The notes beneath the pieces were generated by a model, which saw nothing but the letters and a program-made list of their open reading frames with translations, was not told the DNA's origin and did not search any database. Shown piece after piece: positions 17,391 through 26,300 of a DNA stretch of 56,084 nt. Source of the DNA: CAYONZ01 sp964405465 (GTDB lineage: Bacteria; Bdellovibrionota; Bdellovibrionia; Bdellovibrionales; JAMPXM01); assembly GCA_964405465.1 (NCBI GenBank), contig CAYONZ010000022.1, forward strand, positions 1 to 56,084, read 5' to 3'. Position 1 is the first letter of the stretch; each line of letters starts with the position of its first letter. The position numbers and the translations under genes were made by a program.

Positions 17391-20197
17391 GACGAATATT
17401 TTTCCTTTGTGCATTTTTGGTATTTCTTCGTTCAGCTGAAGCCCGAACATATCCGCTTCGTTTTGAGGGCTTCAATCCAAATAGTTTTCCTAAAATTAAA
17501 AAAAATTTTGGCGGGTTTGACCATGAATGGGCACAGAGTGAAGTTGACGAGCTTTTACGTCAACTCATGTTGACAGGCCAATTCTCTAGAGTCGAAGTCA
17601 CCAAAAACCCAGAAACCAATGAACTCACGGTGGTCGGTTTATCCTATAAAAAAATTGAATCAATCAACATCTCGGGCAACAAAGCCCTTTCAGATCAAGA
17701 AATATCAAATATTCTCAAAATTCAAAAAAAACAGGTACTCATTCGCAAGAATTTAGCCCAGCAAGCTCAAGAGCTTCAAAACACTTACTCTCGAATGGGC
17801 CTACTCAATTCTAAAATTGAAATTGAATTTGAAAATGGCTCGAATGCTGATGGAATTCGGGTCAATGTTAAAGTGCAGGAAGGAGCCTCCTGCCAACTTT
17901 TATCAATTCACATTGAATCCCCAAACTCCGTAGTAGCAAAAGACCTGAAGCGCAAAGCAAAGAGTTTTGAAAATGAGATTTTAAATGACGGACGCCTGCT
18001 TGAATTTCAAAAACTCGCAGCAGAATATTTCGCTGAAAATAGATTTCTTTTGGCCCATCTCTCGCAACCTACCATTGCATACAATGCTGATCGTTCACAA
18101 GCGAAGGTGACCTATTTGGTCGAGAACCCATATCGCTTCGATTTGTATTACTATGGACGCCACCAGCTTGACGAATCTGACCTTTTCCCGAATCTCGAAC
18201 TTGAAAAACTAACTGGAATTTCATCCAATCCCTCAGCCGACCTCAGCGACCAAGTCTTGAAAATCTATAAAAAAATGGGCTACACAAACGCCACCGTTTA
18301 CTATAGCGAACAAACTTTCGAACAAGAGTTTATCAAGCGAGTTAAAATTAAAATTAACGAGGGACCTCGAGTCAAAATCAAAGAATTCAATGTGACAGGT
18401 TTGATTTCAAGGCCACCAGCTTCTTATAGCGAATTTATAATCAAGAACAGTTCATCTATTGTTCGAATGGGCTACTATAATAAACAGGATCTCGACACTG
18501 GACTTGAAGCACTCATGACCGACTTACAAAACCGCGGTTACCTCCAGGCCAAACTACAACCCCTTCGAACTGAACTTTCGAAAGACCAAAAATATGCCAA
18601 AGTGTTTTTAGAAATAGACGAAGGGCCTATAACCCAAACCAGGCAAATACGTCTGGACGGAGTAAAAGCATTTAGTCGATCCACCCTACTCGACACCCTC
18701 GATTTTCACTCCAACTCACCGCTTAGCCCCAAGGGACTCGAAGAGGGATTGAAAAAAATCAAGGCCCTTTACCTCGAGAATGGATATCTCGAAATGCGCA
18801 TCACCAACGAAAATGACAATGTCGTCACTTACAATGACACGCACACGGCTGCTGATATTTATCTGCGCATCGACGAAGGCCCAAAGGTTATCATCAATTC
18901 AATTCTCTTTGAAGGCCTTGAAACTACCAAAGAGGAAGTTGTCACAAGAGAGCTTCCTATTGCGCGAGGAGAGGTTCTCACACCAGACAAGATTGCCGAA
19001 ACTACACGCGTTCTAATGAACATGAGACTCTTCTCGCAGGTCGAAGTCCGTACTCTAGAAGAAGGTACAAAAAATGCCGAACGCACTCTAGTCATTAAGG
19101 TTTCCGAAGCGAAACCAGGAACTTTTGTATCTGGTGTTGGCGTCTTTCAACAACAGCGAGCAACAGGTTACAGGGGTTTTATTGGACTTGGATACCGCAA
19201 CCTTGGTGGATCTGCGCGCGCAATTAGCGGACGAGTTGAGTTTAACTACTCACTTAATCCCGAAATAGAATATTTAGAGCTCAACAAAGAAACACTGAGC
19301 TATTATGAGCCTTACGTATTTGGAGCAAAAAATAGAGGTCGAGCAAGTTACACTCGTGAACAAAAATATTTTGAAATGGATGCCGAAAAAGGTTCGGTAT
19401 TTAGTGAAGACAACACTTTTGATTTTACACTTGAACGGGATCTCAGCAAACACCTGAAAATGACTTATACTCTTTGGTCATTTTCCAATCAAAAAAAATA
19501 TGCCAAGCGTGGCCTTGAAAACCTAGAGACACAAAATATTGCGCGAATCGGACCACTCTTTGAGCTGGACTACCGAGACAATCAGTTTGTGCCAACCAAA
19601 GGCTCTTACAGCCAGCTCAACTTCGAGTACTCAGACCCCTTGTTTGGTAGCTCGAAAAATGATCCATACACGATTCATTTTTTCAAGTCGACGGCCAACT
19701 ATACACACTATTGGCAGCCAGTGAAAACAACAGCAGTGGTCTGGGCCAATTCTATTCGCGCAGGATATCTAAAAAATCTCAGTCATGATGCCAATTCAGG
19801 GGTGCCAGCATCTCAAGCATTTTTCCTAGGAGGTCGAACAACCATTCGCGGCTTCGACAGCTCTAAAGACATCGAAAAAATTCCCAATATCTCACAACTA
19901 CAAGTTGCAAAACTTCGATACTTCAAGGTAACCAACGAAAGTGAATTTTATCTTTTAAAATCTGAATTTCGTATTCCAATATTTGATCAATTTCAATTTG
20001 CAGTTTTCTATGATGGTGGTTCAGTGCTTTTCACTCAACCTGAGATTATCATCCCTGACCGTTACCGAGATTCCATCGGGATTGGTGCTCGTCTGATTAC
20101 ACCCTTCGGACCGATCGCTGCTGATATTGCATTCAAGCTCGACCGAGATCCTTCAGAAGAGCCTCTTGCATTCTATCTCTCTTTTGGAACATTCTAG
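17387..20197 (+). CDS. tamA: Omp85-family outer-membrane assembly protein with about seven POTRA-like repeats
   Basis: 936 residues; signal peptide MRRIFFLCAFLVFLRSAEA. The N-terminal half splits by eye into about seven POTRA-like units: residues 21-87, 88-165, 167-245, 250-328, 329-413, 414-498 and 499-575. Several end in EGP and begin with a strand such as KIESINISGNKAL, VKIKEFNVTGL, TRQIRLDGVKAFS or IINSILFEGLE. The barrel runs from about 578 to the C-terminal Phe (beta-signal AFYLSFGTF), with the L6 motif IRGF at 820-823. E. coli TamA has three POTRAs and BamA five. Coupled by ATGA to TamB, it is best called TamA-like, but a BamA-type role is possible. It is the last complete gene before the chimeric gap. 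Confidence 0.88.
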   Translation: MRRIFFLCAFLVFLRSAEARTYPLRFEGFNPNSFPKIKKNFGGFDHEWAQSEVDELLRQLMLTGQFSRVEVTKNPETNELTVVGLSYKKIESINISGNKALSDQEISNILKIQKKQVLIRKNLAQQAQELQNTYSRMGLLNSKIEIEFENGSNADGIRVNVKVQEGASCQLLSIHIESPNSVVAKDLKRKAKSFENEILNDGRLLEFQKLAAEYFAENRFLLAHLSQPTIAYNADRSQAKVTYLVENPYRFDLYYYGRHQLDESDLFPNLELEKLTGISSNPSADLSDQVLKIYKKMGYTNATVYYSEQTFEQEFIKRVKIKINEGPRVKIKEFNVTGLISRPPASYSEFIIKNSSSIVRMGYYNKQDLDTGLEALMTDLQNRGYLQAKLQPLRTELSKDQKYAKVFLEIDEGPITQTRQIRLDGVKAFSRSTLLDTLDFHSNSPLSPKGLEEGLKKIKALYLENGYLEMRITNENDNVVTYNDTHTAADIYLRIDEGPKVIINSILFEGLETTKEEVVTRELPIARGEVLTPDKIAETTRVLMNMRLFSQVEVRTLEEGTKNAERTLVIKVSEAKPGTFVSGVGVFQQQRATGYRGFIGLGYRNLGGSARAISGRVEFNYSLNPEIEYLELNKETLSYYEPYVFGAKNRGRASYTREQKYFEMDAEKGSVFSEDNTFDFTLERDLSKHLKMTYTLWSFSNQKKYAKRGLENLETQNIARIGPLFELDYRDNQFVPTKGSYSQLNFEYSDPLFGSSKNDPYTIHFFKSTANYTHYWQPVKTTAVVWANSIRAGYLKNLSHDANSGVPASQAFFLGGRTTIRGFDSSKDIEKIPNISQLQVAKLRYFKVTNESEFYLLKSEFRIPIFDQFQFAVFYDGGSVLFTQPEIIIPDRYRDSIGIGARLITPFGPIAADIAFKLDRDPSEEPLAFYLSFGTF

Positions 20198-20266
20198 AAT
20201 TTAAGGCCAACGGAGCTTTCTTGTGCCACCAACCTCCGCAAAAACCATTTGCATTTTGAACTATAG

Positions 20267-20393
20267 GTTTGCCCCTTCAACAACGGCCAAACTTCGTTGC
20301 GTTGCCAGTCTTGGTTGCACAGTGCCGCATAGATGTTCTGTGCGTATTCTTCCCGTGCCTTGGCCTTGTCACAGATCCACTTGGTGCTACGCA
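20267..20393 (-). other. probable foreign fragment left of the assembly gap
   Basis: About 127 bases directly left of the N run. On the minus strand one frame is open and protein-like (KWICDKAKAREEYAQNIYAA, then NQDWQRNEVWPLLKGQTY), reminiscent of short phage-type proteins. After GQTY the sequence changes character, so the left limit near 20267 is a guess. It continues neither the Omp85 gene nor ppsR. The length is close to a single short sequencing read. I think it is not native to this locus. Confidence 0.5.
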
Positions 20394-20403
20394 NNNNNNN
20401 NNN
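20394..20403. other. assembly gap (10 N)
   Basis: Ten N bases. Both sides carry short sequences that do not match the neighbouring genes, so the true sequence between the Omp85 gene and ppsR is unknown. Confidence 0.99.
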
Positions 20404-20521
20404 GTATTACCGGTTGGGCCCAGGTAAATGGCAGCCGTGGCGAAGTGCAGTCTCCCGCAGAGATGCGTCGTCGCGTTGCGTTTGATCTTTGGTATATCGA
20501 AAACTGGAGTTTTTGGCTTGA
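20404..20521 (+). pseudogene. foreign fragment of a bacterial sugar transferase (WcaJ type)
   Basis: About 118 bases right of the gap encode, on the plus strand, ITGWAQVNGSRGEVQSPAEM followed by RRRVAFDLWYIENWSFWLD. This is the highly conserved C-terminal signature of polyprenyl-phosphate sugar transferases (PF02397: GWAQVNG.RG ... D..Y..NWS...D) of exopolysaccharide pathways. It breaks off in mid-motif near 20521, where the ppsR frame on the other strand begins. It has neither start nor stop and is not an independent gene here. Its GC content is also higher than that of its surroundings. Most likely it is a mis-joined read or contig end. Confidence 0.78.
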
Positions 20522-21365
20522 TTGCTCCTGCCCCTTCAGGAACACCAACTCGACTCGCAATAATTTTAGTTATCTCACTGGCCGTCTCCTCAAGAGCACG
20601 TTCGGTGACATTAAAAACTGGCCATCGGCGATTTTTTCGAAATAACTCTTGAGCGTATTGAATTTCATCTTCGATATATCCAAAACTCGCATATTCACCC
20701 CCTGGGTCTTGACCAAATTTTTCCAGCCGATTTTTGCGAATTTTGCTCAGCGAATCGATATCAATGATCAATCCAATAATTTTTCGTTGGTCCACTTTGA
20801 ATATTTCATCTGGAACGGGAGAGCTGACGACCAATGGAATATTAGCAACCTTCCAACCTTTGTGGGACAGGAAAATAGACAGAGGAGTCTTACTGGTCCG
20901 ACTCACTCCCAAAAGAATAATATCTGCATCATCCAAATCCGTCAGGCACTTTCCATCATCGTGCTTCACCGTATATTCAATGGCCTCGATTCGTTTAAAA
21001 TACTTCTCGTCAACCGAACGCAGTCTCCCTGCCTGATGCTCCTCGGAGGCCACACCAAAATAAACATCCAGTCGATTCAAAAGAGGTCCCAACAAATCTA
21101 CAGTGAGCACTTGGGCCTGATCAGAAAACTCAATTATCTTGTTCCGCACCGAAGGGCTAACCATAGTGTGAACCACTATCGCCTTTGCTGCAGCGGCCTC
21201 CTCGATAACGGCCTCAACTTGAGCTTCAGTCCTCACGTTCTTACATCTCACAATATTAATTTCAAATTGCGAATACTGCACAAGTGCTGCACGAGTCATT
21301 GTCACAGCGGTTTCTCCGGTCCCATCTGAAATTACATAAATTGTGCCCCGTTGTGCATCGATCAT
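20520..21365 (-). CDS. ppsR: pyruvate, phosphate dikinase regulatory protein, 3' end damaged
   Basis: About 282 native residues from ATG 21365; the frame then runs into the foreign fragment and the gap, so the native stop is missing. The family (DUF299) switches PEP synthase or pyruvate phosphate dikinase on and off by ADP-dependent phosphorylation and Pi-dependent dephosphorylation of a threonine. Seen: TIYVISDGTGETA at the start, the P-loop GVSRTSKTPLSIFLS (about 152-166), IPLVVSSPVP, and the conserved TERALEETASEI near the end. Normal family length is about 270-280, so very little is lost. It follows an unknown gene by 12 bases. The target dikinase is not in the window. Confidence 0.9.
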
Positions 21366-21377
21366 TCGCCCCTCACC

Positions 21378-21962
21378 TTATATTCTCGAATTGAGAGTTT
21401 GCGTAATCTCAGTCAACAGTTCAAATGTTTTCTCTATTCGTCCTACGGTCCATGGCCGCGCTAAATTGGTCACCACCAAATAGCACTGCTGTGAATTCGC
21501 TTTAAACAAAAAGGAATCGGATTCCAGAAAGGCGTCGATGTTGCCGAGTTTAAATGCCTTCAACACCCCAGCTCCTCGCCCATTGAGAACCTGTGATTCA
21601 GACATATCAGGTATTTGAAACGGCGCACGAACCCCAGCCCCTTTTTCACTCACAAACACTTGGCCAAATGCAGCCATACGAATCAACTTCCATTCATCAC
21701 GCTCAAATCGCAATTCAAAACCAAATTCATAATACCGTGACAAAATCTCAAAAAAAGCTTTGTCAATTTCCTGTCGAGGTAACTTTTTTAAATCCCCAGA
21801 TAAACACATTCTATTTAAATCATGCTCAATTGCAAACGTCGAGCTTTGGGCAGGCTCAATCAATATCAAATGCCCATCAAGAACAGACTCAAGCCACTGA
21901 TAGACTTCTTTCGATTTACTCGCCCACTCAAAATATTTTCGGTTTTTTAAAACTTCCATCAC
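21378..21962 (-). CDS. conserved-looking hypothetical protein
   Basis: 194 residues, start at ATG 21962 or the ATG right after it. No signal peptide, no transmembrane segment, no motif that I recognise. Composition is that of a soluble alpha/beta protein: a stretch around residues 90-130 (FELRFERDEWKLIRMAAFG) and a C-terminal YLVVTNLARPWTVGRIEKTF suggest a sensor-type or roadblock/STAS-like fold, but this is only an impression. It lies between the unknown gene at 22051 and ppsR (12 bases), all on the minus strand with nusB, so it is probably in their transcript. Confidence 0.6.
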   Translation of the reverse strand: MMEVLKNRKYFEWASKSKEVYQWLESVLDGHLILIEPAQSSTFAIEHDLNRMCLSGDLKKLPRQEIDKAFFEILSRYYEFGFELRFERDEWKLIRMAAFGQVFVSEKGAGVRAPFQIPDMSESQVLNGRGAGVLKAFKLGNIDAFLESDSFLFKANSQQCYLVVTNLARPWTVGRIEKTFELLTEITQTLNSRI

Positions 21963-22050
21963 TCAAATTGTAATCTGCGATGCAGTAGAAAAAACAGTCC
22001 AGACTCGCTGCGCGGAAAATTCAATACAAGCACGATTCTACTCAAACGGC

Positions 22051-22500
22051 TCACTCCAAAACTAAATGTAAATCGCAAGCCTCGTTTCGCCATTCAGTTT
22101 CAACGTCACGTATAGAAATTTGCGGAGGGACAAAAAGACGACAGCTAGGTCTCCCTAAATCCCTCCATATTTTTTTAATTGAAGTCAGACTATTCGCCTT
22201 CGGTACATCCTCAGCTCGGAGCACCACAAGATAATGACAGGGCAATTTACCTTCAGGAGAAATCAAAAGAGGAGAGTCCTTGGGCACACCAAGATCAGAA
22301 AAATCAATCTCCCACTGGCTCATGACTTTTTTCAAAGCCGATGATTGAACCAATGGCACATGGAGACCCTCTCGATAAATCAAGAAGCCAACATACCAAT
22401 CCATCTTCTTTGCCCAGGAACTCACTTTCGGTGGCCAAACCACCCACAACTGATCTCCTGGGGTCCAAGCTAACTCTTTTGATATTGGTACAACAGCCAT
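22051..22500 (-). CDS. hypothetical protein downstream of nusB
   Basis: 149 residues from ATG 22500, no signal peptide or membrane segment. Tryptophan-rich start (ELAWTPGDQLWVVWPPKVSSWAKKMDWYVGF) and a YLVVLRAEDVP strand later; no family recognised. It begins 30 bases after the nusB stop on the same strand and is followed by an 88-base gap before the next unknown gene. The reading frame is free of stops over its whole length with normal codon use for the neighbourhood, which is why I accept it. Confidence 0.6.
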   Translation of the reverse strand: MAVVPISKELAWTPGDQLWVVWPPKVSSWAKKMDWYVGFLIYREGLHVPLVQSSALKKVMSQWEIDFSDLGVPKDSPLLISPEGKLPCHYLVVLRAEDVPKANSLTSIKKIWRDLGRPSCRLFVPPQISIRDVETEWRNEACDLHLVLE

Positions 22501-22530
22501 AATTAACTATGACCATCACTGCAAACAGGG

Positions 22531-22935
22531 TCAAGTTTTAGAAATTTGATCTAGAACTCCGTTGATAAAGGAGGCAGCTCCTACCTCACTGAATCGCTTT
22601 GCGATCTCAACGCTCTCATTGATAACCACTCCTGGGGACAACGGTGGTTCCATATACTTCATCTCGAAAGTCGCCAAACGCATAATATTGAGATCAACCA
22701 AAGCCATTCGCGCCACCTTCCAGTGCGCCGAGCACTTCTGAATGGTTGAATCAATTTTTTCTTTATTCCTGTAATATCCATCAATGAGAAGTTGAGAATA
22801 GGCTCTCTCCTCAGGGGAAATTTCGAAATGCTCTGAAACCTTCTCGAGCCATTCGTCGGGAGCATTCTTGGGTGAAAACTCCGACTGAAACAACAACTGC
22901 AAAGCCATTTCCCTTGAGCGCCGGCGCGAACCCAT
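22531..22935 (-). CDS. nusB: transcription antitermination factor NusB
   Basis: 134 residues from ATG 22935 (MGSRRRSREMALQLLFQSEF), with GAGG six bases upstream. In-frame ATGs at 22947 and 22968 give unneeded extensions. NusB with NusE binds boxA RNA and prevents premature termination on rRNA operons. The fold marks are RRRSREMALQLLFQ at the start, RMALVDLNIMRLATFEM in the middle, and VVINESVEIAKRFSEVGAASFINGVLDQI at the end (the family's INEAVELAK...FVNGVL). First gene of a minus-strand group ending with ppsR. Confidence 0.95.
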   Translation of the reverse strand: MGSRRRSREMALQLLFQSEFSPKNAPDEWLEKVSEHFEISPEERAYSQLLIDGYYRNKEKIDSTIQKCSAHWKVARMALVDLNIMRLATFEMKYMEPPLSPGVVINESVEIAKRFSEVGAASFINGVLDQISKT

Positions 22936-23140
22936 CAAAAACCTCATATGTATTTGCCTCAACACCACGAAATTTCCGTGAGTGTGAATGCGTTAAAGAG
23001 CTAAATTTACTAAAAATCTTAGTGTTTTAAGTCAGAATCAGAAATGCGTCAACAAGCACGCGAGTCGATGGTTTTCGACATGACAAAATAACAAGAACAA
23101 CGATAAAACTGAAAAAAAATTCAAACTTGCTTGGAGAAAT

Positions 23141-23905
23141 ATGCATAAACCTAACTTTAAATTTAGCATTGAACCTCAAGATTTCATCAAGATGTTGATC
23201 CTTTCGTGCATCCTTGCAGTTTTCAGTTTGGCAAATATGAAAAAAGCTGCCGCCCAAGAAGAGCTCGAGCCTCAGGGGCGAATCGAGGTCACCGAACTCG
23301 GCCGCCCCGACAAAAACTCGAGGGTTTCGCAAAATGATGAAAAGTCGTCCAAAACTCCCAAGACGGGCCGAAAGGCGGCTGAAAAATACATGGTCAGTCG
23401 CGAACCAGCGGCCACCAGTAAAGCTGGGCCCGGATCCCATTATCTTGCTCTTCACTTTGGTGCGTACGCTTCTGATGATGCGTACAAATGGGGCTCTGAA
23501 CATGAAAGGCAAGTTGGAAAGGCAAACTTTGGCGTCACCTATCGACTTGGCGAATGGGTCAACTCTGCCGATCTTGCGCTTCGAATTGATTACTCGACCT
23601 ATCGCCTTGCGGAGCAAGCTGCGAGCAAGCTTTCCTTTTTACCGGTTGTTCTCTTTCCCGATGCTGCCAGCCAATTCCCTCTCTATTTTGGCTTGGGTGC
23701 GGGCCTGGGCGTTTTTGTGAAACAAATATCTGGAGAATCAGATCTATCTCTCGATTACCAGCTCTTAGTGGGTGCAAGATTTTTCGATGTTATTCAAAAC
23801 ACTGGTTTCTTTCTCGAAGCTGGGCTAAAGAATCACCTCATGTTTCCAAATGATGGTCAATTCGCCGGCACCTTTGTCACGGCGGGAACGGTTTTTAGCT
23901 TTTGA
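23141..23905 (+). CDS. putative outer-membrane beta-barrel protein
   Basis: 254 residues. The N-terminus has a hydrophobic stretch (MLILSCILAVFSLANMKKAAAQ, about 18-39) with a cleavage-like AAAQ|E. A charged, low-complexity linker follows to about residue 90. From HYLALHFGAYAS onward the sequence alternates polar and hydrophobic residues with many aromatics (FGVTYRLG, ADLALRIDYSTYRL, LYFGLGAGLGVFVK, YQLLVGARFF, GFFLEAGLKN, GTFVTAGTVFSF) and ends in Phe, the usual signal for barrel assembly. I count about eight strands. Substrate unknown. Its stop overlaps the TTG start of the methyltransferase gene. Confidence 0.62.
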   Translation: MHKPNFKFSIEPQDFIKMLILSCILAVFSLANMKKAAAQEELEPQGRIEVTELGRPDKNSRVSQNDEKSSKTPKTGRKAAEKYMVSREPAATSKAGPGSHYLALHFGAYASDDAYKWGSEHERQVGKANFGVTYRLGEWVNSADLALRIDYSTYRLAEQAASKLSFLPVVLFPDAASQFPLYFGLGAGLGVFVKQISGESDLSLDYQLLVGARFFDVIQNTGFFLEAGLKNHLMFPNDGQFAGTFVTAGTVFSF

Positions 23906-25107
23906 AAATACATCGCCCCATAATCAAATCTGTTGTCCTTGCTCTCGAACAAATCTTTCTTGAAGGCTATTACGCCGATAAAGTGATCGAGAGAATGTTT
24001 AAAGCTCACAAAGAATGGGGCGCCCGAGATCGTCGCCTGATTTCGGAAGCGACCTACGACTGCGTTCGCTGGTGGAGACGACTTTGGTACTCGATAGGTA
24101 TTGAACCTGACTCCTCTCAAGAGCACTACTGGCTCGTGGTTGGCGCATGGTTAGTCATCAATAAATTTGAAACTCCCGGTTGGCCAGAATTCGCGGCCTT
24201 GAACTCAAAAAAAATTCGCGAGCGTTGGGAGAGTGCCGGTCGAATACCAGCTATTGCGGAGTCTGTACCCAATTGGCTTTTCGATCTTGGACAAAAAGAA
24301 TTGGGAGCCCAGTGGTTACCCACACTGCAGGCACTCAACAACCAAGCTCCCGTATTTCTTAGGACCAACCGCCTCAGAACCCGTCGAGAAGCCTTACTTC
24401 GTCAGTTAACTGAAGCTGGATTCGTTGTGGAGCCTGTCCCTCAACTACCAGACGGAATTGTCATGGTTGAGCGCAAAAACATTTTTAGATCTGAAGCCTT
24501 TAAAGAAGGTGCGTTTGAGGTTCAAGATGGCGCCAGCCAAATGATTGCTCCCCTGCTTCAGATTGAACCAGGTCAACGAGTGGTCGATGCCTGTGCAGGT
24601 GCTGGGGGCAAGACTTTGCACATTGCTTCGTTGATGCAGAATAAAGGCAAGATCTTGGCTCTTGATCTTCACGAACACAAGCTGGATGAACTTAAAAAGC
24701 GTGCAGCTCGTGATGGAGTGGACATCATTGAGACCAAAATTATTGAAGGAACAAAAACGATAAAGCGCTTGGAAAATTCGGCTGATCGCCTTCTTCTAGA
24801 TGTCCCGTGCACTGGACTCGGCGTTTTGCGAAGAAACCCTGACTGCAAATGGAAACTCAAAGAATCTGAAGTTGAATCCCTAAGATCCACTCAAGCCGAG
24901 ATCCTGCAGAATTATTGTAAGATCCTCAAGGTGGGCGGACTCATGGTGTATGCAACCTGCAGCATCTTGCCATCTGAAAACCAGGGCCAAGTGGAAAAGT
25001 TTTTGAGCGCCAACAACAACTGGGAATTGCTTGAGCAAAAGACTTTTGTTCCTGAAAAAGACGGTTTTGACGGATTTTACGCTGCTGTTTTCAAGCGTCT
25101 CTCTTGA
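23902..25107 (+). CDS. rsmB: RsmB/NSUN-family RNA m5C methyltransferase
   Basis: 401 residues starting at TTG 23902, which overlaps the preceding stop (TTGA). The N-terminal about 130 residues resemble the NusB-like RNA-binding domain of RsmB. The catalytic domain carries the SAM site VVDACAGAGGKTLHIASLM (227-245). The two cysteines of the NOL1/NOP2/sun family are in LLDVPCTGLGVLRRNPD (Cys303) and YATCSILPSEN (Cys353). RsmB methylates C967 of 16S rRNA in E. coli; the exact target here is inferred. The TTG start is supported by the overlap and by the N-terminal sequence, but it is unusual. Confidence 0.88.
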   Translation: MKIHRPIIKSVVLALEQIFLEGYYADKVIERMFKAHKEWGARDRRLISEATYDCVRWWRRLWYSIGIEPDSSQEHYWLVVGAWLVINKFETPGWPEFAALNSKKIRERWESAGRIPAIAESVPNWLFDLGQKELGAQWLPTLQALNNQAPVFLRTNRLRTRREALLRQLTEAGFVVEPVPQLPDGIVMVERKNIFRSEAFKEGAFEVQDGASQMIAPLLQIEPGQRVVDACAGAGGKTLHIASLMQNKGKILALDLHEHKLDELKKRAARDGVDIIETKIIEGTKTIKRLENSADRLLLDVPCTGLGVLRRNPDCKWKLKESEVESLRSTQAEILQNYCKILKVGGLMVYATCSILPSENQGQVEKFLSANNNWELLEQKTFVPEKDGFDGFYAAVFKRLS

Positions 25108-25151
25108 TCATTATTTGATTTTAACTAGAGCCACGACTTGGCTCCCAAATA

Positions 25152-25182
25152 AGGCCATGGCTATGTCACTTGGCCTATTTTT
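25152..25182 (+). terminator. terminator after the rsmB-like gene
   Basis: AGGCCA (25152-25157) pairs with TGGCCT (25171-25176) around a 13-base loop, followed directly by ATTTTT. It sits 45 bases after the methyltransferase stop and faces the convergent LysR gene. Confidence 0.55.
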
Positions 25183-25216
25183 ATGTCGCCCTTTTGCTCA
25201 AAAGAATCGCTGAAGA

Positions 25217-26116
25217 TCAAACGCCAGGCTGTTTGAGCGCTCTATAAAAAATTTCGGCAAGTGGAGCAATGGCTTCACCTTGTCGAGCATAAAAAACCAC
25301 AGGTACAACGTGCTTAAAGTCTTCAACTTCAACTTGAATCATTCGCCCAGTTCTGACTTGTTTTCTAATACTGTGTGCAGGAAGAAATCCCCAACCCAGA
25401 CCTGATTCGATAACCCGCTTCATGGTTCCTACATTGTTCGATTCAAAAACTGGATTAAATTTCACTTTGTGTTTTTGCAAAATGGCATTGAGATCTCTTT
25501 CGAATCCTGAATATTTTTCTGTAAACCGCACAACCGGCCGAGACCCTAACTCTGCAATCGAAATACTCGTCGGAGTCCCGACTTCCTTTCCTGAGGCCAC
25601 TAACCATATTTCATCCTTGATCAATGGCTTCTCATCAACACCGGCGGCCTCAACTCCATATTCTTGCGACACCTCAGGAAGAATGGCGATGTCTAATTCT
25701 CCCTCTTGGAGAAGCCGCAAAATTTCAGGACCATCCTCATATACCAACTTAATATGTAACTTCGAATTGTGTTTCAGGAAACTGCCCACGACAGGGCTAA
25801 TCAAGTACATTCCGAGTGAGTTGAGCGTTCCCACTCGCAGCGATCCTTTAACCCCTTCGCCAACAGAGGTAATTGCCATTTGGGCTTGCTGAGTGAGCGC
25901 AATAATTTTTTTGGCATATTCATACAACATCTGCCCTTGCATAGTAGGCTTTGCCTGCCGCGTGCCACGCACCAAAAGATTCACTCCCAATTCCTCTTCC
26001 AGGTTGCGAATCTGCTGACTAATTGCGGGCTGTGTTAGGTACAAACGCTCAGCCGCTGCGGTCATGCTTCCTTCAGCGATAACGGTCGAAAATGTCAACA
26101 GCTGCTGCAAATTCAT
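25217..26116 (-). CDS. LysR-family transcriptional regulator
   Basis: 299 residues, the family's normal length. The N-terminal winged helix is clear: MNLQQLLTFSTVIAEGSMTAAAERLYLTQPAISQQIRNLEEELGVNLL, split into the usual helix-turn-helix with AAERLYLTQPAIS. A linker helix follows, and then the effector domain from about residue 90 (LRVGTLNSLGMYLISPVV, DIAILPEVS, GLGWGFLPAH). It resembles the CysB/CysL branch, but the ligand cannot be read from sequence. It is divergent from the membrane protein gene at 26301. LysR regulators often control their divergent neighbour, so that gene is a candidate target. Confidence 0.93.
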   Translation of the reverse strand: MNLQQLLTFSTVIAEGSMTAAAERLYLTQPAISQQIRNLEEELGVNLLVRGTRQAKPTMQGQMLYEYAKKIIALTQQAQMAITSVGEGVKGSLRVGTLNSLGMYLISPVVGSFLKHNSKLHIKLVYEDGPEILRLLQEGELDIAILPEVSQEYGVEAAGVDEKPLIKDEIWLVASGKEVGTPTSISIAELGSRPVVRFTEKYSGFERDLNAILQKHKVKFNPVFESNNVGTMKRVIESGLGWGFLPAHSIRKQVRTGRMIQVEVEDFKHVVPVVFYARQGEAIAPLAEIFYRALKQPGV

Positions 26117-26300
26117 TGGGCCTCCACCTGCAAATATAGAATTGCCTCAAGCATATAAACCAGGTTCTGAGAAGTCATCACAAAATCAATGGTCCCTCTA
26201 GGCGATGGTCCTGAATTCACCTGCTGAAAGCATAGCCCTTGTTTCTCCACTTTTTGCTTTTTAAAATGAATCATTACACTGAATTATGGGAGTAAAATTA

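Noticed and set aside
23027..23617. Minus-strand 196-residue frame opposite the barrel protein gene
   Set aside because: It is antisense to the barrel gene with signal peptide and beta pattern, has a poor start, and is Arg/Phe/Lys-rich as shadows often are.
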